Counted from the first letter of the stretch, positions 11,301-23,703 are shown. The stretch: 64,000 nt of DNA from Symbiodinium natans (GCA_905221605.1 CAJNDS010000147.1:241667-305666), one strand, 5' to 3'. Notes: a model not told the origin generated them from the letters alone. Program-made: numbers and translations.

Positions 11301-11572
11301 GGCTCAAGCGAATAGGCCGAAAACAAAGGGGGGCCTGGTACCTTAACCCAGTTGAGGCCCCGAGCCCGGTTCACGGCTACTCGCTCAGCTACTTCGCCTA
11401 CCCCACCGGGGTTTGAGCAGAAACTTGAGCCAGGGCCCCCTTTTTCGCACCCCTCCTAGAAGGTCCCTCCGCGCAACCCCCAGCAGGGGACACTGAATAT
11501 CCGCATAGCCCCCCATACAAGCGAATACCTACTGTATGTCGAAATGCGTACATTGCCTTTCCGGCTGGCCAG

Positions 11573-14500
11573 GTCTTCTACGACGTGGACGGCGTGGCGT
11601 CCCCCCATCCACAAGGCGCAGCACCCTGTTCTTGCGGCTTCGGGGTTTGGAGCGTTTAGGGTTTAGGGTTGAGGGTTGAGGGTTTAGGGACGTAAGGATG
11701 TTCCCCCTTCTACTACATAACAGTCCTTAATAGGGACTATCATAGGGGGCTCTTTCATCTCTACTAAGGTTAGGGCTTGGAAGCAGCTTCAAGGTTCCAA
11801 AGGGTTTAGGGTTTCAGGGGTTTAGGTCCTGTATCTGTTTTCTAATTGTGGCGTGGGGTCGTGCTGGATCAGGATTTCGAGGAGTGGGGATGTGATTGTT
11901 CTCTTCTTTCCGGTTGGGCCTTCAGACTTGTTGTTGAGTTCAAGAATGTACACTCAAGCTTCAACTTTTAAACCTAAAGCTGCGACCTACGACAGCCTGA
12001 CCCTGAATTGCGGTTCGTCCAGCAATGCAGGAGGCTTCTTGAGGCACACTTGGGAATTCTAACCCCCAAGTTTACCTGTACTTTCTAAGTCCTCGAAGTA
12101 CAAAGTAGGTTATACGTAGATTCATAATTGGGGTTAGAAGTACCCATGAACCTCCAAGTAGGGCTAGGGTTTGGAGCCATAAGGTCTAGAGTTTGGGGTT
12201 AAGGGTTTAGGGCAAGAAGGGTTTAGGGTTCAGGGTAGCCAGTAGGGTTCTTAAGTTGCAGGGCTCCAGTGTCTCAGGTGCGCGAGCTTCCTTCCCAACA
12301 GGTGACTTCAGGGTGTGAAGGGGTGGGTCCTTGTCCGAGTACGCGCGCCCCTCCTCATCTGAGAGCAGCTGCCTTCTTGCGGGTTAGGGTTTGGGGTTTG
12401 GGGATCAGGGTTTAGGGTTTGGGGTTTAGGGGATTTTTGGTTTAGGGTTTGGGGTGTAGGGAAGTCGTATTTATGGATGCTAGAAAGTTGGGCACCGCAA
12501 GCAGGTAAAAAGCAGGAGCTAATGTAACTAGGGGTCTGGGCAGACCTTATCAGCCCTAACCATCTGAAGGCCTCCAGGCCTGGAAACCTGAGATCCCAAA
12601 TCCTTCAACCCGAACCCGAAATGGCCCTAAACCTCCCTAAACCCTAGACCCTAAACCCTAAACCCTAAACCCCTAAACCCTAAACCCCTAAACCCCTAAA
12701 CCCCTAAACCCCTAAACCCCTAAACCCTAAACCCTAAAGCCCAACCGCCCCCAAACTCCCCGCCCAAACTCCCCGCCCAAACTCCCCGCCGCCCCACAAA
12801 CCCCTAAACCCTAAACCCGAAGCCCCAAGATCTCCGCCCAAACTCCCTTTGAGATGTCCCCCACATGCTCCCGGACGAAGAGAAGTTCGCGGCAGCGATG
12901 GCAGCCATGGGCATCGAACCAGGCGGGCGCGGCCCGGCTTTTTTCGGGGAGTGGGGTTTAGGTTAGGGTTTAGGGTTTGGGGTTTTCACTGGGTTTTCTG
13001 AAAGCCCAAAAGATGGTTTGTGCAAAGAGTGCTTTCGATAAAAGGCCCTCTTTGCAAGGATTGCAGTTTGTGTTTCGTCAGCACAAGCAGTGCAACTGGG
13101 GCACAGGCATTGCAGCTTTCTCGGGTACGTGCCCCGCCCTGGCACCCTGTTTGCCGCCATAAAACTTCGGCTGATGGCTTCATGATCCTTCGTTGGTTGC
13201 CTAACCCCTAACCCCTAAACCCGCCCAGAGGCACGCGGGTAGTGGCCTACGACCGCCTGGGCGTCTTCTCCTCCCCGCGTCTGTGGCGCCTCATCCGACA
13301 CATCTATTCATGCCTCTTACAACGGCCCCCCAGCCCCCAAGACAAAAGCAACGTAGGGGATCGTAGCTAGCAGGGATTACCTTTGAAGAGGGTTTTCGGG
13401 TTTGGGGTTTCAGGAGGCCTTAGGTTGCAAGCTAGTTCCAGTTGTCCAGGCAGCTCCGTGTTTGTCGTGTGAGCCTTATAAACCCTAAACCCTAAACCCC
13501 AAACCCTAAACCCTAAACCCTAAACCCTAAACCATTCCGAAGGGGCGGCAGTGTTCAAACAAGTTTGGCAACGACGGAGTTATAGTTATGGGACTTGCGG
13601 AACTTTGAGCTGTGCCCAAATATGTAACTCTTCATGGGAAGGGCATGGCTCAAGTTACGAGGAAGAGAGCACTAAACCCCAACCCCTAGGATCCGAACGG
13701 CTTTCCCTTGACGTGAAGGCTCTGTCGGACCCAGAAGCATCTTCCTTCAGCATACACAACGGGTCCATAGACCAAGGGGCCACCACCCTAAACCCTAAAC
13801 CCTAAACCCTAAACCCTAAACCCTAAGCGGGATTGCGGCTGTGGGCCCGGGGCTTATTGAGGTGGGGCTGAGTGCTTCCCATGGTTATGGAAGCGGGCCC
13901 TCATTGAAAAGTCCTGAATGTGTGCATGCTCTGGGGGTTCAAAGGACAACGGAGCGCTGTGGACTGCCAGCAGAGAGCACGTGCCAAGCCCAAAAAAAAA
14001 CGACAAAGTTTCTAACGCCCCGGCAAAGCAGACCCAGGTACACAGAGGGCTTTTGTAAACACACTCTTTTAAAAACCCGGGTTTTTATTAAAAACCTACA
14101 AAGTTCCTAACGCCCCGGCTAAGCAGACCCAGGTACACTCTAAAGGTCGCCTTCGGTCATCCCAGCGAGGCAGCCAGGAACACTGGGCAGGGCCCTAGGG
14201 TTCAGGGCTTTGCACGGGGGTTTCTTAGGGCGGTTCAGGGTTGCTTAGGGCTTAGGGGTTAAGGTTTAGGCTTCAGGGTTCAGGGTTCAGGGTTTAGGGT
14301 TTAGGGTTTAGGGTTTAGGGCCCTAAACCCTAAACCCTAAACCCTGAACCCTGAACCCTGAACCCTAAACCCTAAACCCTAAGCCCTAAGCCCTAAGCCG
14401 TAAGCCCTAAGCCCTAAGCCCTAAGCCCTTTCCGTTAGAAGTCCCTACACCCCCAGTCCCCCCCAAGAAAACACCCCAAGCTCCAAGCCCCCCTGAAAGC

Positions 14501-15019
14501 CCAACACTCGAAAATATGAAGCCTCTCAAGCTCTACTTGAGGTTTAGGTATATAAAGGTTGGAAGTCAGGTCGTTAACTGTAAGCGCTGCGCACCGCCTG
14601 CATCCCGAAAATCTAGAAAGCCCCCTGGAGAATCTCACGTAACCCTAAACACTCAGCCCTCAAACCCAAACCCTCAAACCCAAACCCCAAACCTCAAACC
14701 CCAAACCCAAACCCCAAACCCCAAACCCTAAACCCCAAACCCCAAACCCCCAACCCCAAACCCCAAACCCCAAACCCCAAGCCCCAAGCCCCAAACCCCC
14801 AAACCCCCAAACCCCAAACCCTAAACCCTAAACCCTAAACCCTAAACCCTAAACCCTAAACCCTAAACCCTAAACCCTAAACCCTAAACCCTAACCCTGG
14901 GGCCCATCGCATGGAGGTTGCCGTCCTCGATGGCGGGCTTCCGCGGTGGCTCGAGCTTGGCCCCTTTGCCTGCGACACCATCGGAGAGCCCCAAAGCCCT
15001 TTGAGGAACGAAACCTTCC
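11573..15019 (+). CDS. MPST: MPST exons, N-terminal rhodanese domain
   Basis: 11573: VFYDVDGVAS, equivalent to the conserved FFDxD stretch. 12854-12922: PHMLPDEEKFAAAMAAMGIEP. 13231: GTRVVAYDRLGVFSSPRLW, the YDxxGxFSxPRxW core. 14917: VAVLDGGLPRW, the VLxGG core. The join 12922/13231 is a phase-1 GC-AG intron that gives GIEPGTRVVAYDR without a gap. The intron before 12854 and the one before 14917 could not be placed exactly. The first 30-60 residues of the family are missing. They may lie upstream of the retrotransposon or in a diverged exon. Confidence 0.8.
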
Positions 15020-18000
15020 TGTAGGGTTTAGGGTTTAGGGTTTAGGGTTTAGGGTTTAGGGTTTAGGGTTTGGGGTTTGGGGTTTAGGGTTTAGGGTTTA
15101 GGGTTTAGGGTTTAGGGTTTAGGGTTCAGGGTTCAGGGTTCAGGGTTCAGGGTTCAGGGTTTAGGGTTTAGGGACTATGACTGAGACTATGACTATTGCT
15201 GGGACCCAGAGTAGGCCCTGTTCCGCTTTTTGTGTTCTAGGGTTTGGATTGCCCTATAAGCCCCTTGAAACCAGAAAGGGCACCCTTGTGTTTCCTAGGT
15301 TGCTCTTGCGTCTAGCTTAAGGAACATGATTTCTTGCATCCTCAGGGTTTAGGTTTAAAACTTAGGGTGCCCTGAACACCAGAACTTCCCGGAAAGTTTC
15401 AGGTACTCCTGCTCCAAAGGGGTGAAACGATGTAAAGAGCATTTTGCGAGGTTGAGGATGATGTTGTAGCATCTGTTGTTTCTAGGTAGGACTTCTCAGG
15501 CTCATGAAACTACCTGCAGAATAAACCCTCGAGTATCCCACAGCCAAGGCTATCCTGTGGAGGACTGCCGGTGGGCGTCAGAAGTTAGATGCTTCAGGGC
15601 GCCTTGTTCTCGGTGTGAAGGTGTAGCCCTTACGGGACACATGTGGACATAGCTGGCTTGCGGTATGCAACCTTAAGCCCTAGACCCTAAACCGTAAACC
15701 TTAACCCTAAACCCTCAACCCTATACCCTTTAACCCTAAACCCTAAACCCTAAACCCAAAGTGGCGAAACAAGAGCCAGTGCCAGGATGGCCCGCCGGCG
15801 GTGCCCGAACCTGCGAAGATGGCGCGGTGGAGCATCTGGGTCAGCAGTATTCTGTTCCATCAGCCCTATACAACTTGGACTCTAAACCCTAAACCTTAAA
15901 CCCTAAACCCTAAACCCTAAACCCTAAACCCTGCACATAGGGTTTCGGGACTTTGGAGCTCCGGGGTTTAGAGCTTTGGAGCTTTGAGGTGTAGGGCTTC
16001 GAGCTTCCGGGCTTCGAGCTCCAGCTTGTCAGTGGTCTAAACCCTAAACCCTAAACCCTAAACCCTAAACCCTAAACCCTAAACCCTAAACCCTAAACCC
16101 TAAACCCTAAACCCCGGCTTCCTAAGCCTTTCAAAACCCCAAAGCCCTGAAGGCCTCAAACCCTGCAAACCCTGAAACCCCCAAGATCCTCCGAACTTAC
16201 GAGCCCCTTCGAAGGATCTTCCTAGCCCGGATTCCTCAAACATGCAAGCGGCTGTTGATCTCGATCAGTTGCCAGCTGCCTTGGGGACCACATGAACCCA
16301 AGAATTGGGGTCCTATACCCGATGCTATTGGAATCCTTGTTCGGGTAACCCTAAACCCTAAACCCTAAACCCTAAACCCTTTTTTGAGGTCCATTCAGTT
16401 TTTTACCCGAGGCCAGAATCGCGAGGCGGTGTGGGACAAGTCGCAAGTCTTGGAAGCCCGGCCGCAGATTCGCCGAGCTCCTTTTGGGCTCCCCAAGCAC
16501 CTTAGGGTTTAGGGTTTCGGGTTTAGGGTTTAGGGTTTAGGGTCCCTGCGCTTTGTCTCAGAGAAGTTTACATGGTCCCTGAATCTGGGTCCCTTACGTG
16601 TAGAGGGGGGTAGAGAAGGGTCCACTCTCTCGCAATTCCCTCTGCTTTGGGCGGTTCCGAAGCCCCTTAACCCCCTGAGCCCTAACCCCTATAACCCCAA
16701 TTCCTAAATCCCTAAACCCCTTAAACCTTAAAACCCTAAACCCTTAAACCCCTAAACCCCAAACCCTAAACCCTTAAAGCTTAAAACCCTAAACTCTCAA
16801 ACCCCTAAGCCCCTAAGCCCCTAAACCCTAAACCCATGAGGCAAACATCGACTCGCAAAGCGCTCTGCACCTCGATGCGCGACCAGCGCCCCGCCCCTCC
16901 GGCTGTGGAACGCGGGGAACAGGGTTTAGTTTAGGGCTTAGGGCTTAGGGCTTCGGGCTTCGGGCTTCGGGCTTCGGGCTTAGGGCTTAGGGTTTAGGGT
17001 TTAGGGTTTAGGGTTTAGGGTTTAGGGTTTAGGGTTTAGGGCTACTAGGACCCAGAGTAGGCCCTTCTTCCCCCTTCTTTTTAGGGCTTAGGTTCCCTTA
17101 TCAGCCCCTTTAAAACCCAAAAGGGAAAGGGCACCCTTCTTGTGCCTTGGCTACTCTTGGGTTGAGGAAGGGTTTGGGGGGGGGGGGGAGGTCAAAGGGG
17201 GGTTCGTTGGTTTTGGGGTTCTTCTTGTTAGGTGGGTAAAGTCTGCTGTGAAATTTTAGGGTTTAGGGCAAAGGGCAATAGGCTTCTCAGATCCTTAGAG
17301 GTTGGAGTAGCATTCGGCTTGAGGGTTTGTGGCTTCACGTTCTACACACACACACACACCCGTTCTTACTTGGCATTCATGTCAGAGAGTTGCGGAATTC
17401 GGGAAGGCCCGAAACCCCCTAACCCATACCTAAATCCCCAAACACTAAACCCTAAAGAAAGGTGGTTTGAGATGTTCATCGTAAAACTGCAAAACAACGA
17501 AGAACAAACAAGCTGGGAAAATGGGTACGAGTCGTTTCTTGCAAATCTTTGAGCTGCACTGGCATTACACTCAGGTTAGTTGAAACATGGCATCCTTTTA
17601 ACGGTGCCAACCCTAAATCCTAAACCTTAAACCCTAACTCCCGAACCCTAAACCCGCAACCCTAAAGCCTAAACCCTGAACCCTGAACCCTAAACCCTAA
17701 ACCCTAAACCTTAAACCCTCACCGATCCAGGCTTCCATGGCGAAGCGCCCGAGCCACGACCGGGCGGGAACGGGGTTTTGGGTTTAGGGTTTTGGGTTTT
17801 AGGGGTTAGGGTTTTGGGTGTTGGGTTTTGGGTTTTGGGGGTTTTGTTTGCGGGTTTAGGGTTTGAGGGTTTTAGGGTTTGTGGGTCTTGCGGTTTGAGG
17901 GTTTCAGGGTTTCAGGGTTTGAGAGTCTCAGGGTTTGAGGGTTTTGGGGTTTAGGGTTTTAGGGTTTGACGGTTTTGGGGTTTTAGGGCCAGTGACTATG

Positions 18001-21000
18001 ATATTGTGCCCGGGTTGTGGCCAGACGCATGTTCCAGTGCTACATGCTCTGGCTGAATGTCCCATCCTCCATTGCATCCGACAAGATGCTGCCGCTGTAG
18101 GTGGATCTCCGGACACAAGAGGGGGCCAGTCTTTCTTGAAGTTCTTGCTCACAGACCACACAGACAATCAGATCACCTTTGCTTGCCAGAAAGCAGTGGG
18201 CAGCTGTTTTCAGCTACTTCTGGGAGGCAGTGAAAGCCATTAGAAAAGATAATGCTGCATGAAAGACAAAACATGAGGTTGCGCCCCGTACGCATTCAAG
18301 TTTTTAAGCTTTGGGAATCTATGGGTTTGGGTTTAATTCTGGCCTTTGCACAATGAGAAGCGAAAGACCTGTCTCATGACATGCGGGGGCCTCGTGAGAA
18401 GTCCATACAGTTCAGGGTGTTGCTCCGAACTCGGGACGTTCTCGCGCCCATGCAGCAAATCTTTCTGCTGCAGGGACTTCTTTGTCCATCAGCCAAGCAA
18501 GGGTTTGAGGGTTTTAGGGTTTCAGGTTTAGGGGTTTGGGTGTTAGGGTTTTGGGGTTAGGGTTTTACTGTTTGAGGGTTTTAGGGTTTGAGGGTTTTAG
18601 GGTTTGAGGGTTTATGGGGTTTAGGAATTTAGGGTTTTGGGGTTTAGAATTTTACGGTTTTAGGGTTTAGGGATTTAGTCTTTTAGGGTTGTAAGGTTTA
18701 GGGGTTTAGGGTGTAGGGTTTTGGGTTTAGAGCCAGAACAGCGGTGATGGCTTTGTGGGAATGCCATTCCTACAATCCCTATTAACCCTACACTTTATCA
18801 ACCCTAAACCCTATAAACCCGAGATAAACCCTGTGCCCTAGCTATCAACCCTACACCCGATAAACCCCAAACCCTAAACACTATAAGGACTATAAGCCCT
18901 AAACCCTAAACACTACACCCTGAATCAACCCTAAACCCTAAACCCTATATAAAGCCCTCAACCCCATACCTTCTCAACCCCTGAAAAAACCCGAGCAAAC
19001 CCTTCTTAGCCCTCTTTTGGCTCTCTTAAACAGGGACCTTATTCAGAGGGTCTACATCCCCAAACATCCCCGTAATCCCTAAACCCTAAGCCCTAAACCC
19101 CTAAAGAGAAGGCTTGCGCCTGGGCCACGTGCCGAAGAGCCGGTCGCTGCCCGTGGGCTCCGTGCTGGCTCCCGGCGCGCCGGGCAGGCGCCGCCGAGTT
19201 GGCTTGAGGGTTATTAGGGTTTTGGGTTTTAGGGTCTAGGGTTTAGGGTTTGTAGGGTTTGTGGGGTTTGTAAGGTTTTTGGTTTGTTGGGTTTTTTTTT
19301 AGGGTTTAGGGTTTAGGGTGAGGCGGTCGTCAGGGGATGGAGAGGCTGAAGCCTTCACGCATGGAGTATGGATGCTGCAGAGTTGTCTTGAGCAAGCTGT
19401 CCAAGAAGGTCTTTTTTGTCAAGGCGTCTGGTTTCCCGAGCTGTCTTCGTAGGGCCCTTAAGGGAGGTGGGTTCAAGGGGGGGGTTATGTAATCCAAGGC
19501 TCCCTAATTCTTCCCCACCACTCCCTAAGGCCTAAGGCCCCCTGAGCTTCCCTGAGGTTCCCTAGGTAAACCCTAAACCCTCAACCCTAAACCCTAAACC
19601 TAAACCCTAAACCCTAAACCCTAAACCCTAAACCCTAAACCCTAAACCCTAAACCCTAAACCCTAAACCCTAAACCCTACCTACCCCCCCCAAACCCTAA
19701 ACCCTCAGCCCTAGACCACTCCCCCCCTCCCTTAAGCACCCTATCATCTCTGGTGCACCTCTGGTTTGTCCGAATCTGAGCGACGAAGCCCTAAACCCCC
19801 AAAACCCTAAACTTAGTAGCTGAGTGAGTACACTTTACACTTTTTGGTATACTATAACCCCCTATAAAGCTGAAAGTGCACTTTTTGGGTGCTTCTGACT
19901 TAGCAACTAAGTAAATGTGCGCTTACGAAAATAGGGCACCCCAACATGGACCACCAAATCATAAGATTCCCTCATGATAAGGGGCCCCCCATAAGGTACC
20001 CCTAATCTACGATTGCTTCAGAACCCCAACAGAACATTTAATAATTATCGCTTCATTGCGCTTGCAAGTAAGAAGATGTTTTTAGTCTTTGGGGGTTCTT
20101 AAGCTCAAGTAGTAGTACTGACGCCTAACTTGAAACCCTCGAAGCCCAAAGCCCTTGGAAGGAGCCGGCCTCTCTACCCCTAACCCTAAACCCTAATTTT
20201 TAAATTGAAACCCCTAAATTGCCCTTGGAAGGAGCCTGGCGTCTCCAGATGCCCTTTCGCAGGCGGCTGAGGCGGGAGGATTTCCGCAGGTTGGGCCTCT
20301 GCCTATAGAACCCCCTCTTGCCTTAACCCCTAAACCTTACAAACCCAATTCCCTAAACCCTAAAACCCGAAACCCTCTTTGCCCTAAACCCTAGGCCCCT
20401 AAACCTTATAAACCCAAATCCCTAAACCCTATAGCCCCAACCCTACAGACCCTCAACCCTAAACCCTAAACCCTCAACCCTAAACCCCACGTGACGCGCT
20501 ACAAACAGGCCGCTGGCCTGACGCCATCCGTCATCGCGGACCCTGCGGGGCAAAGGCCCGTGGCCGCTCCTGGCCTTTCCCCCTTTTTTGGGGTTTAGGG
20601 TTTAGGGTTTTAGGTTTAGGGTTTAGGGTTTAGGGTTTAGTCACTTCTCTAAGTTCTGGGCCCCCTTCGGGGTTACGATTACAAGGCGCCAGAAAGGTAC
20701 CATAATTCTGAGAACTGACCATGTCCTAAATTCGTGTCCCTTGGGTTTCGGGTTGAGGGTTTAGAGGTTGCGGTCAGTGTTTCGGGTCCCTTACAGAATT
20801 TGGCGCCTTTAGAATAAGCACCCGTGATGGCCGCCATGCTCCTAGACCAATATCACACGCCTTTGGAACAAACGGCAAGGGGCCTCGAATTTTCCTGTCT
20901 CAGAACAAACCCATCCGAAGCCAATCCCACGAAACCCCCCCAAAAAAGTTCGAAGAAATGGGAACTACAACAGCACGCAGACCGAGATTTATAACAGCTG

Positions 21001-23703
21001 AAGCCCGACACCTGTCATCAGCTCCCCGGAAGGATCGTCACTTCTTGTGGTTCTGGGCTGACGGCCTGTGTTGTAGGACTGGCGCTGCCACCTGTCGGCA
21101 GATGGAGTAGTGAGTCGGGCAGTTTAGGGGTGAACGCCTACGTGATATACCTCATGCCCCACAAGGAGCCAAGCTTATAAGCTGTCAGTGGAGAGCTCAA
21201 AGCTTTACCTCGTCAGGGAAGTTGGGGGTTAGCAATGGCCTTGCCAGCTGCTAGGACTTTTCGTCGCCAAATCTCTAAGCCCGTTCCTAGACGTGAGGGG
21301 GGAATCCAAGTGAATTACACCTGTACATGCAAGTGCACATGTACAAAGACGTATACCTAAGCATATACGTTTGCACATTACACACATGACATGCATGCAT
21401 ACATAGATAAGTAGAGAAACGAACACATAAAACAAAAGCGAGTTACATATTATCATATAGATAAATACCGCTGTCGAAGCGGCGGTCCACATGCCAATTG
21501 TGAAGCCGATCCCGCAACCCTAAACACGAAGGCTTTCGGAGAGAGAGAGAGAGAGAGAGTCGAACCCCTACGGCCCACGAACGAGAGCCTTGGACCCTAA
21601 ACCCTAAACCCTAAACCCTAAACCCTAAACCCTAAACCCTAAACCCTAAACCCCCAAAATTCTAGCGCCTCCTTAGCAATCCGTCGGCCCCTCGAGTGTA
21701 CTGCAGCTTCTCAATTCTCTATTTTTGTTCCAGGGTTCTAGGGTGTAGGGTTTAGGGTTTAGGGTTTAGGGTTTAGGGTTTGGGTTTTAGGGGGTTATGT
21801 AGTCGATGCAATTGTCATCGTGCCAGCTGACGTTCAGAGTCTGGGTTCAAAAAAGGGGGTTATGTAGGGTGTTAGGGCTTAAGGGCTCTTGCTGTGATGG
21901 TTTTTCTTGTTGGCCTTGCGGCGGCGCAAACGGCCAATGAGAACCGTGAGGCGGCGGATCAAACGAGTAAGAACCCGATCACCCCAAACCCTAAACCCTA
22001 AACCCTAAACCCTAAACCCCAAACCCTAAACCCTAAACCCTAGACCCTAAACCCTAAACCCTAAACCTGAACCCTAAACCTGAACCCTGAACCCTGAACC
22101 CTGAACCCTAAACCCTGAACCCTAAACCCTAAACCCCAAACCCTAAACCCTAAACCCTAACCCTAAGCCTAAACCAAGGCATCAGATGGGTGCGAGACTC
22201 AGCCGGGTGGCGCGGGGAGAACCTTTCCCTGGGGACCACTTGAACCCTTTAATTCAGGGTCGTATGGGGGGTTCCCCGAAATTTGGGGTACCTTTTTGGG
22301 GTGCTGATGATAAGGGAATCCTACTATTTGCGGGTCTATCTTAGGGCTCCCTTATATTCGTAAACTCCCATATACCCTAGAATTATTCTGGTTTAACCCC
22401 TATTAGGGTGCATGGACCCTAAACCCTACACCCTAAATCCTTTTAGGGTTGATTCCATGAACCCGATAATTGAGTGTCATGTGCCCCTGTGCTGTTATCA
22501 TGTCATAATCCTCATTGAGGTACATGGACCCTAGACCCTAAACCCCAAAACCTAAACCCTAAAGGCCCTAAAGGCCCTAAAGGCCCTAAAGGCCCTAAAG
22601 GCCCTAAAGGCCCTAAAGGCCCTAAAGGCCCTAAAGGCCCTAAATTCTTTTAGGGCTGATTCCCCCCAATGGTTTCTCGGCCCACGCCATGCACGAACGT
22701 CGAAGCCAAGCGCAGTTGCAAAACAACCCCCCCCCCCCCCCCCCCCCAAACCCTAAGCCCAAGCGATTGTCCTTAGTGCCCAGAGTCACAGCAGTCAGCC
22801 GAAGCCGTGAATTTCCTGAAACCCTCATGGTTTAGTTTGTATTCAAAACCGTGCCCCTTCAGTTCCTGCAACCCTGAAGCCAAAACCCTAAGCCCCAAAC
22901 CCTAAACCCTGAACCCTGAACCCTAAATGCTAAACCCCAAACCCTAAACCCCAAACCCTAAACCCTAAACCCTAAACCCTAAACCCCAAGTCAATCCATG
23001 TGCCGCTAAGGCATGCCCCTGTCGCGATGGACCGTCTACGATGGCTCCTGGGCCGAGTGGGGAGCCTTTCCGGACACCGCAGCTTCTTGTTGCGCACGGG
23101 GTTTAGGGTTTAGGGTTTAGGATTTAGGGTTAAGGGTTAAGGGTTAGGGAACACTTTTGGGTTTAGAGAATTTCACAGGTAAGGTACGTGAGGAGAGCAA
23201 TGAGCATGATTTCCTTCTGCCTCTTCTGCCAGCAGAGCAGTCCGTGGACAGCACCCAGATCTTTTGCACTCAGGGTTTCGGGCGAATTAGGGTTTAGGGC
23301 GGAGGGTAGCCTCGACAACGATTTCACCGGGTTTAGGGTTTGGGGTTCAGGGTCTAGGGTTTAGGACTCTCAAGCTGCTGAGGCAGGACCCACCTTGAAA
23401 GAAGCCCTGAACCCTAAACCCACATTGCTTCAAGGGTGCGTCAAATCACAGTGTTAAGAAGAGTTAAACACAGCAGTAATAACGTTAGTCACAGTAATAA
23501 ACTTAGTAGACATAGTCGTAACAGTATTCGTAACAGCACTCTAGCAGTAATAATAACAGCAATTATTAGTAGTCATCTACCAGAACCCTGAACCCTAAAC
23601 CCTCAAACCTAATGGTACAAACCCCGTGTTCGCGCAGGACACGCCGGTGGTCAAGAGATCCCCGGATGGGGGCGAAGAACCTGTAGGGCCTCTGGAGAAG
23701 TGA
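11573..23703 (+). CDS. MPST: 3-mercaptopyruvate sulfurtransferase-like two-domain rhodanese (multi-exon)
   Basis: The recognisable exons, all on the plus strand and in family order, are: 11573-~11600, 12854-12922, 13231-~13310, 14917-~15019, ~16240-16277, 16417-~16480, possible 16853-16920 and 17735-17770, 19112-~19172, ~20490-20570, 21033-21088, 23011-23072 and 23638-23703 (stop TGA 23701-23703). Two tandem rhodanese domains are visible. The second carries the cysteine loop CGSGLTAC, the type found in mercaptopyruvate sulfurtransferases; thiosulfate sulfurtransferases have CRKG. The enzyme moves sulfur from 3-mercaptopyruvate to thiol acceptors. Several joins are exact with GC or GA donors. 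Introns are filled with TTTAGGG/CCCTAAA arrays. The start exon was not found. Confidence 0.8.
12630..12745. repeat. CCCTAAA/CCCCTAAA array
   Basis: C-rich array that mixes 7- and 8-base periods. It lies in the intron before the MPST exon at 12854. Confidence 0.9.
14271..14425. repeat. Head-to-head telomere-like palindrome
   Basis: Three TTCAGGG and four TTTAGGG units run up to 14320. They are followed at once by three CCCTAAA and three CCCTGAA units, then CCCTAAA/CCCTAAG. The variant units are mirrored about the 14320/14321 junction. Confidence 0.9.
14640..14893. repeat. CCCTAAA/CCCCAAA array, 250 bases
   Basis: Long C-rich array that changes from CCCCAAA variants to nearly pure CCCTAAA. 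It ends about 25 bases before the MPST exon at 14917. Confidence 0.93.
15024..15172. repeat. TTTAGGG/TTCAGGG array
   Basis: Starts within a few bases of the end of the MPST exon 14917-15019. About 20 heptamers, with blocks of TTTGGGG and TTCAGGG variants. Confidence 0.93.
16240..23703 (+). CDS. MPST: MPST exons, C-terminal catalytic rhodanese domain
   Basis: ~16240-16277 (AAVDLDQLPA) joins through GC-AG to 16417 (NREAVWDKSQVLEARPQIR), the start of the second domain. 19112: LRLGHVPKSRSLPVGSVLAPG, matching the GLRxGHxPGS stretch. About 20490: TRYKQAAGL...QRPV. 21033: IVTSCGSGLTACVVGLAL, with the catalytic Cys codon at 21046-21048. 23011-23072: WTVYDGSWAEWGAFP, the family's last conserved block. 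It joins through a GA-AG intron to 23638: DTPVVKRSPDGGEEPV...LEK and stop. A second LDARP-like piece at about 16875 (ALHLDARPAPR) may be an alternative or degenerate exon. Confidence 0.82.
16921..17042. repeat. TTTAGGG array with TTCGGGC block
   Basis: Begins right after the exon-like piece 16853-16920. Variant blocks (CTTAGGG, CTTCGGG) grade into pure TTTAGGG. Confidence 0.9.
17772..17990. repeat. Degenerate TTTTGGG/TTTAGGG tract
   Basis: G/T-rich tract of irregular heptamers and octamers. A similar tract covers 18490-18735. Both lie inside the MPST gene. Confidence 0.85.
19568..19682. repeat. Near-pure CCCTAAA array
   Basis: About 16 CCCTAAA units, inside a larger element whose ends are GTAGGGCCCTTAAGGGAGG (left) and CCCTCCCTTAAGCACCC (right). 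Confidence 0.9.
19815..20020. mobile_element. Diverged MITE-like short elements
   Basis: The stretch CACTTTTTGGTATACTATA to CTTAGCAACTAAG resembles one at 43697-43790. The adjoining stretch with AAGATTCCCTCATGATAAGG and AAGGTACCCCTAAT resembles those at 27285-27390, 22270-22360 and 34340-34425. They recur across the window without coding capacity. Confidence 0.45.
21984..22175. repeat. CCCTAAA/CCCTGAA array
   Basis: About 26 C-rich heptamers with an alternating block of CCTGAAC variants. Confidence 0.9.
22556..22645. repeat. Nine-base telomere-like array (CCCTAAAGG)n
   Basis: About ten copies of CCCTAAAGG, a 9-base period made by adding GG to the heptamer. The poly-C run at about 22728-22747 is separate. 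Confidence 0.93.
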
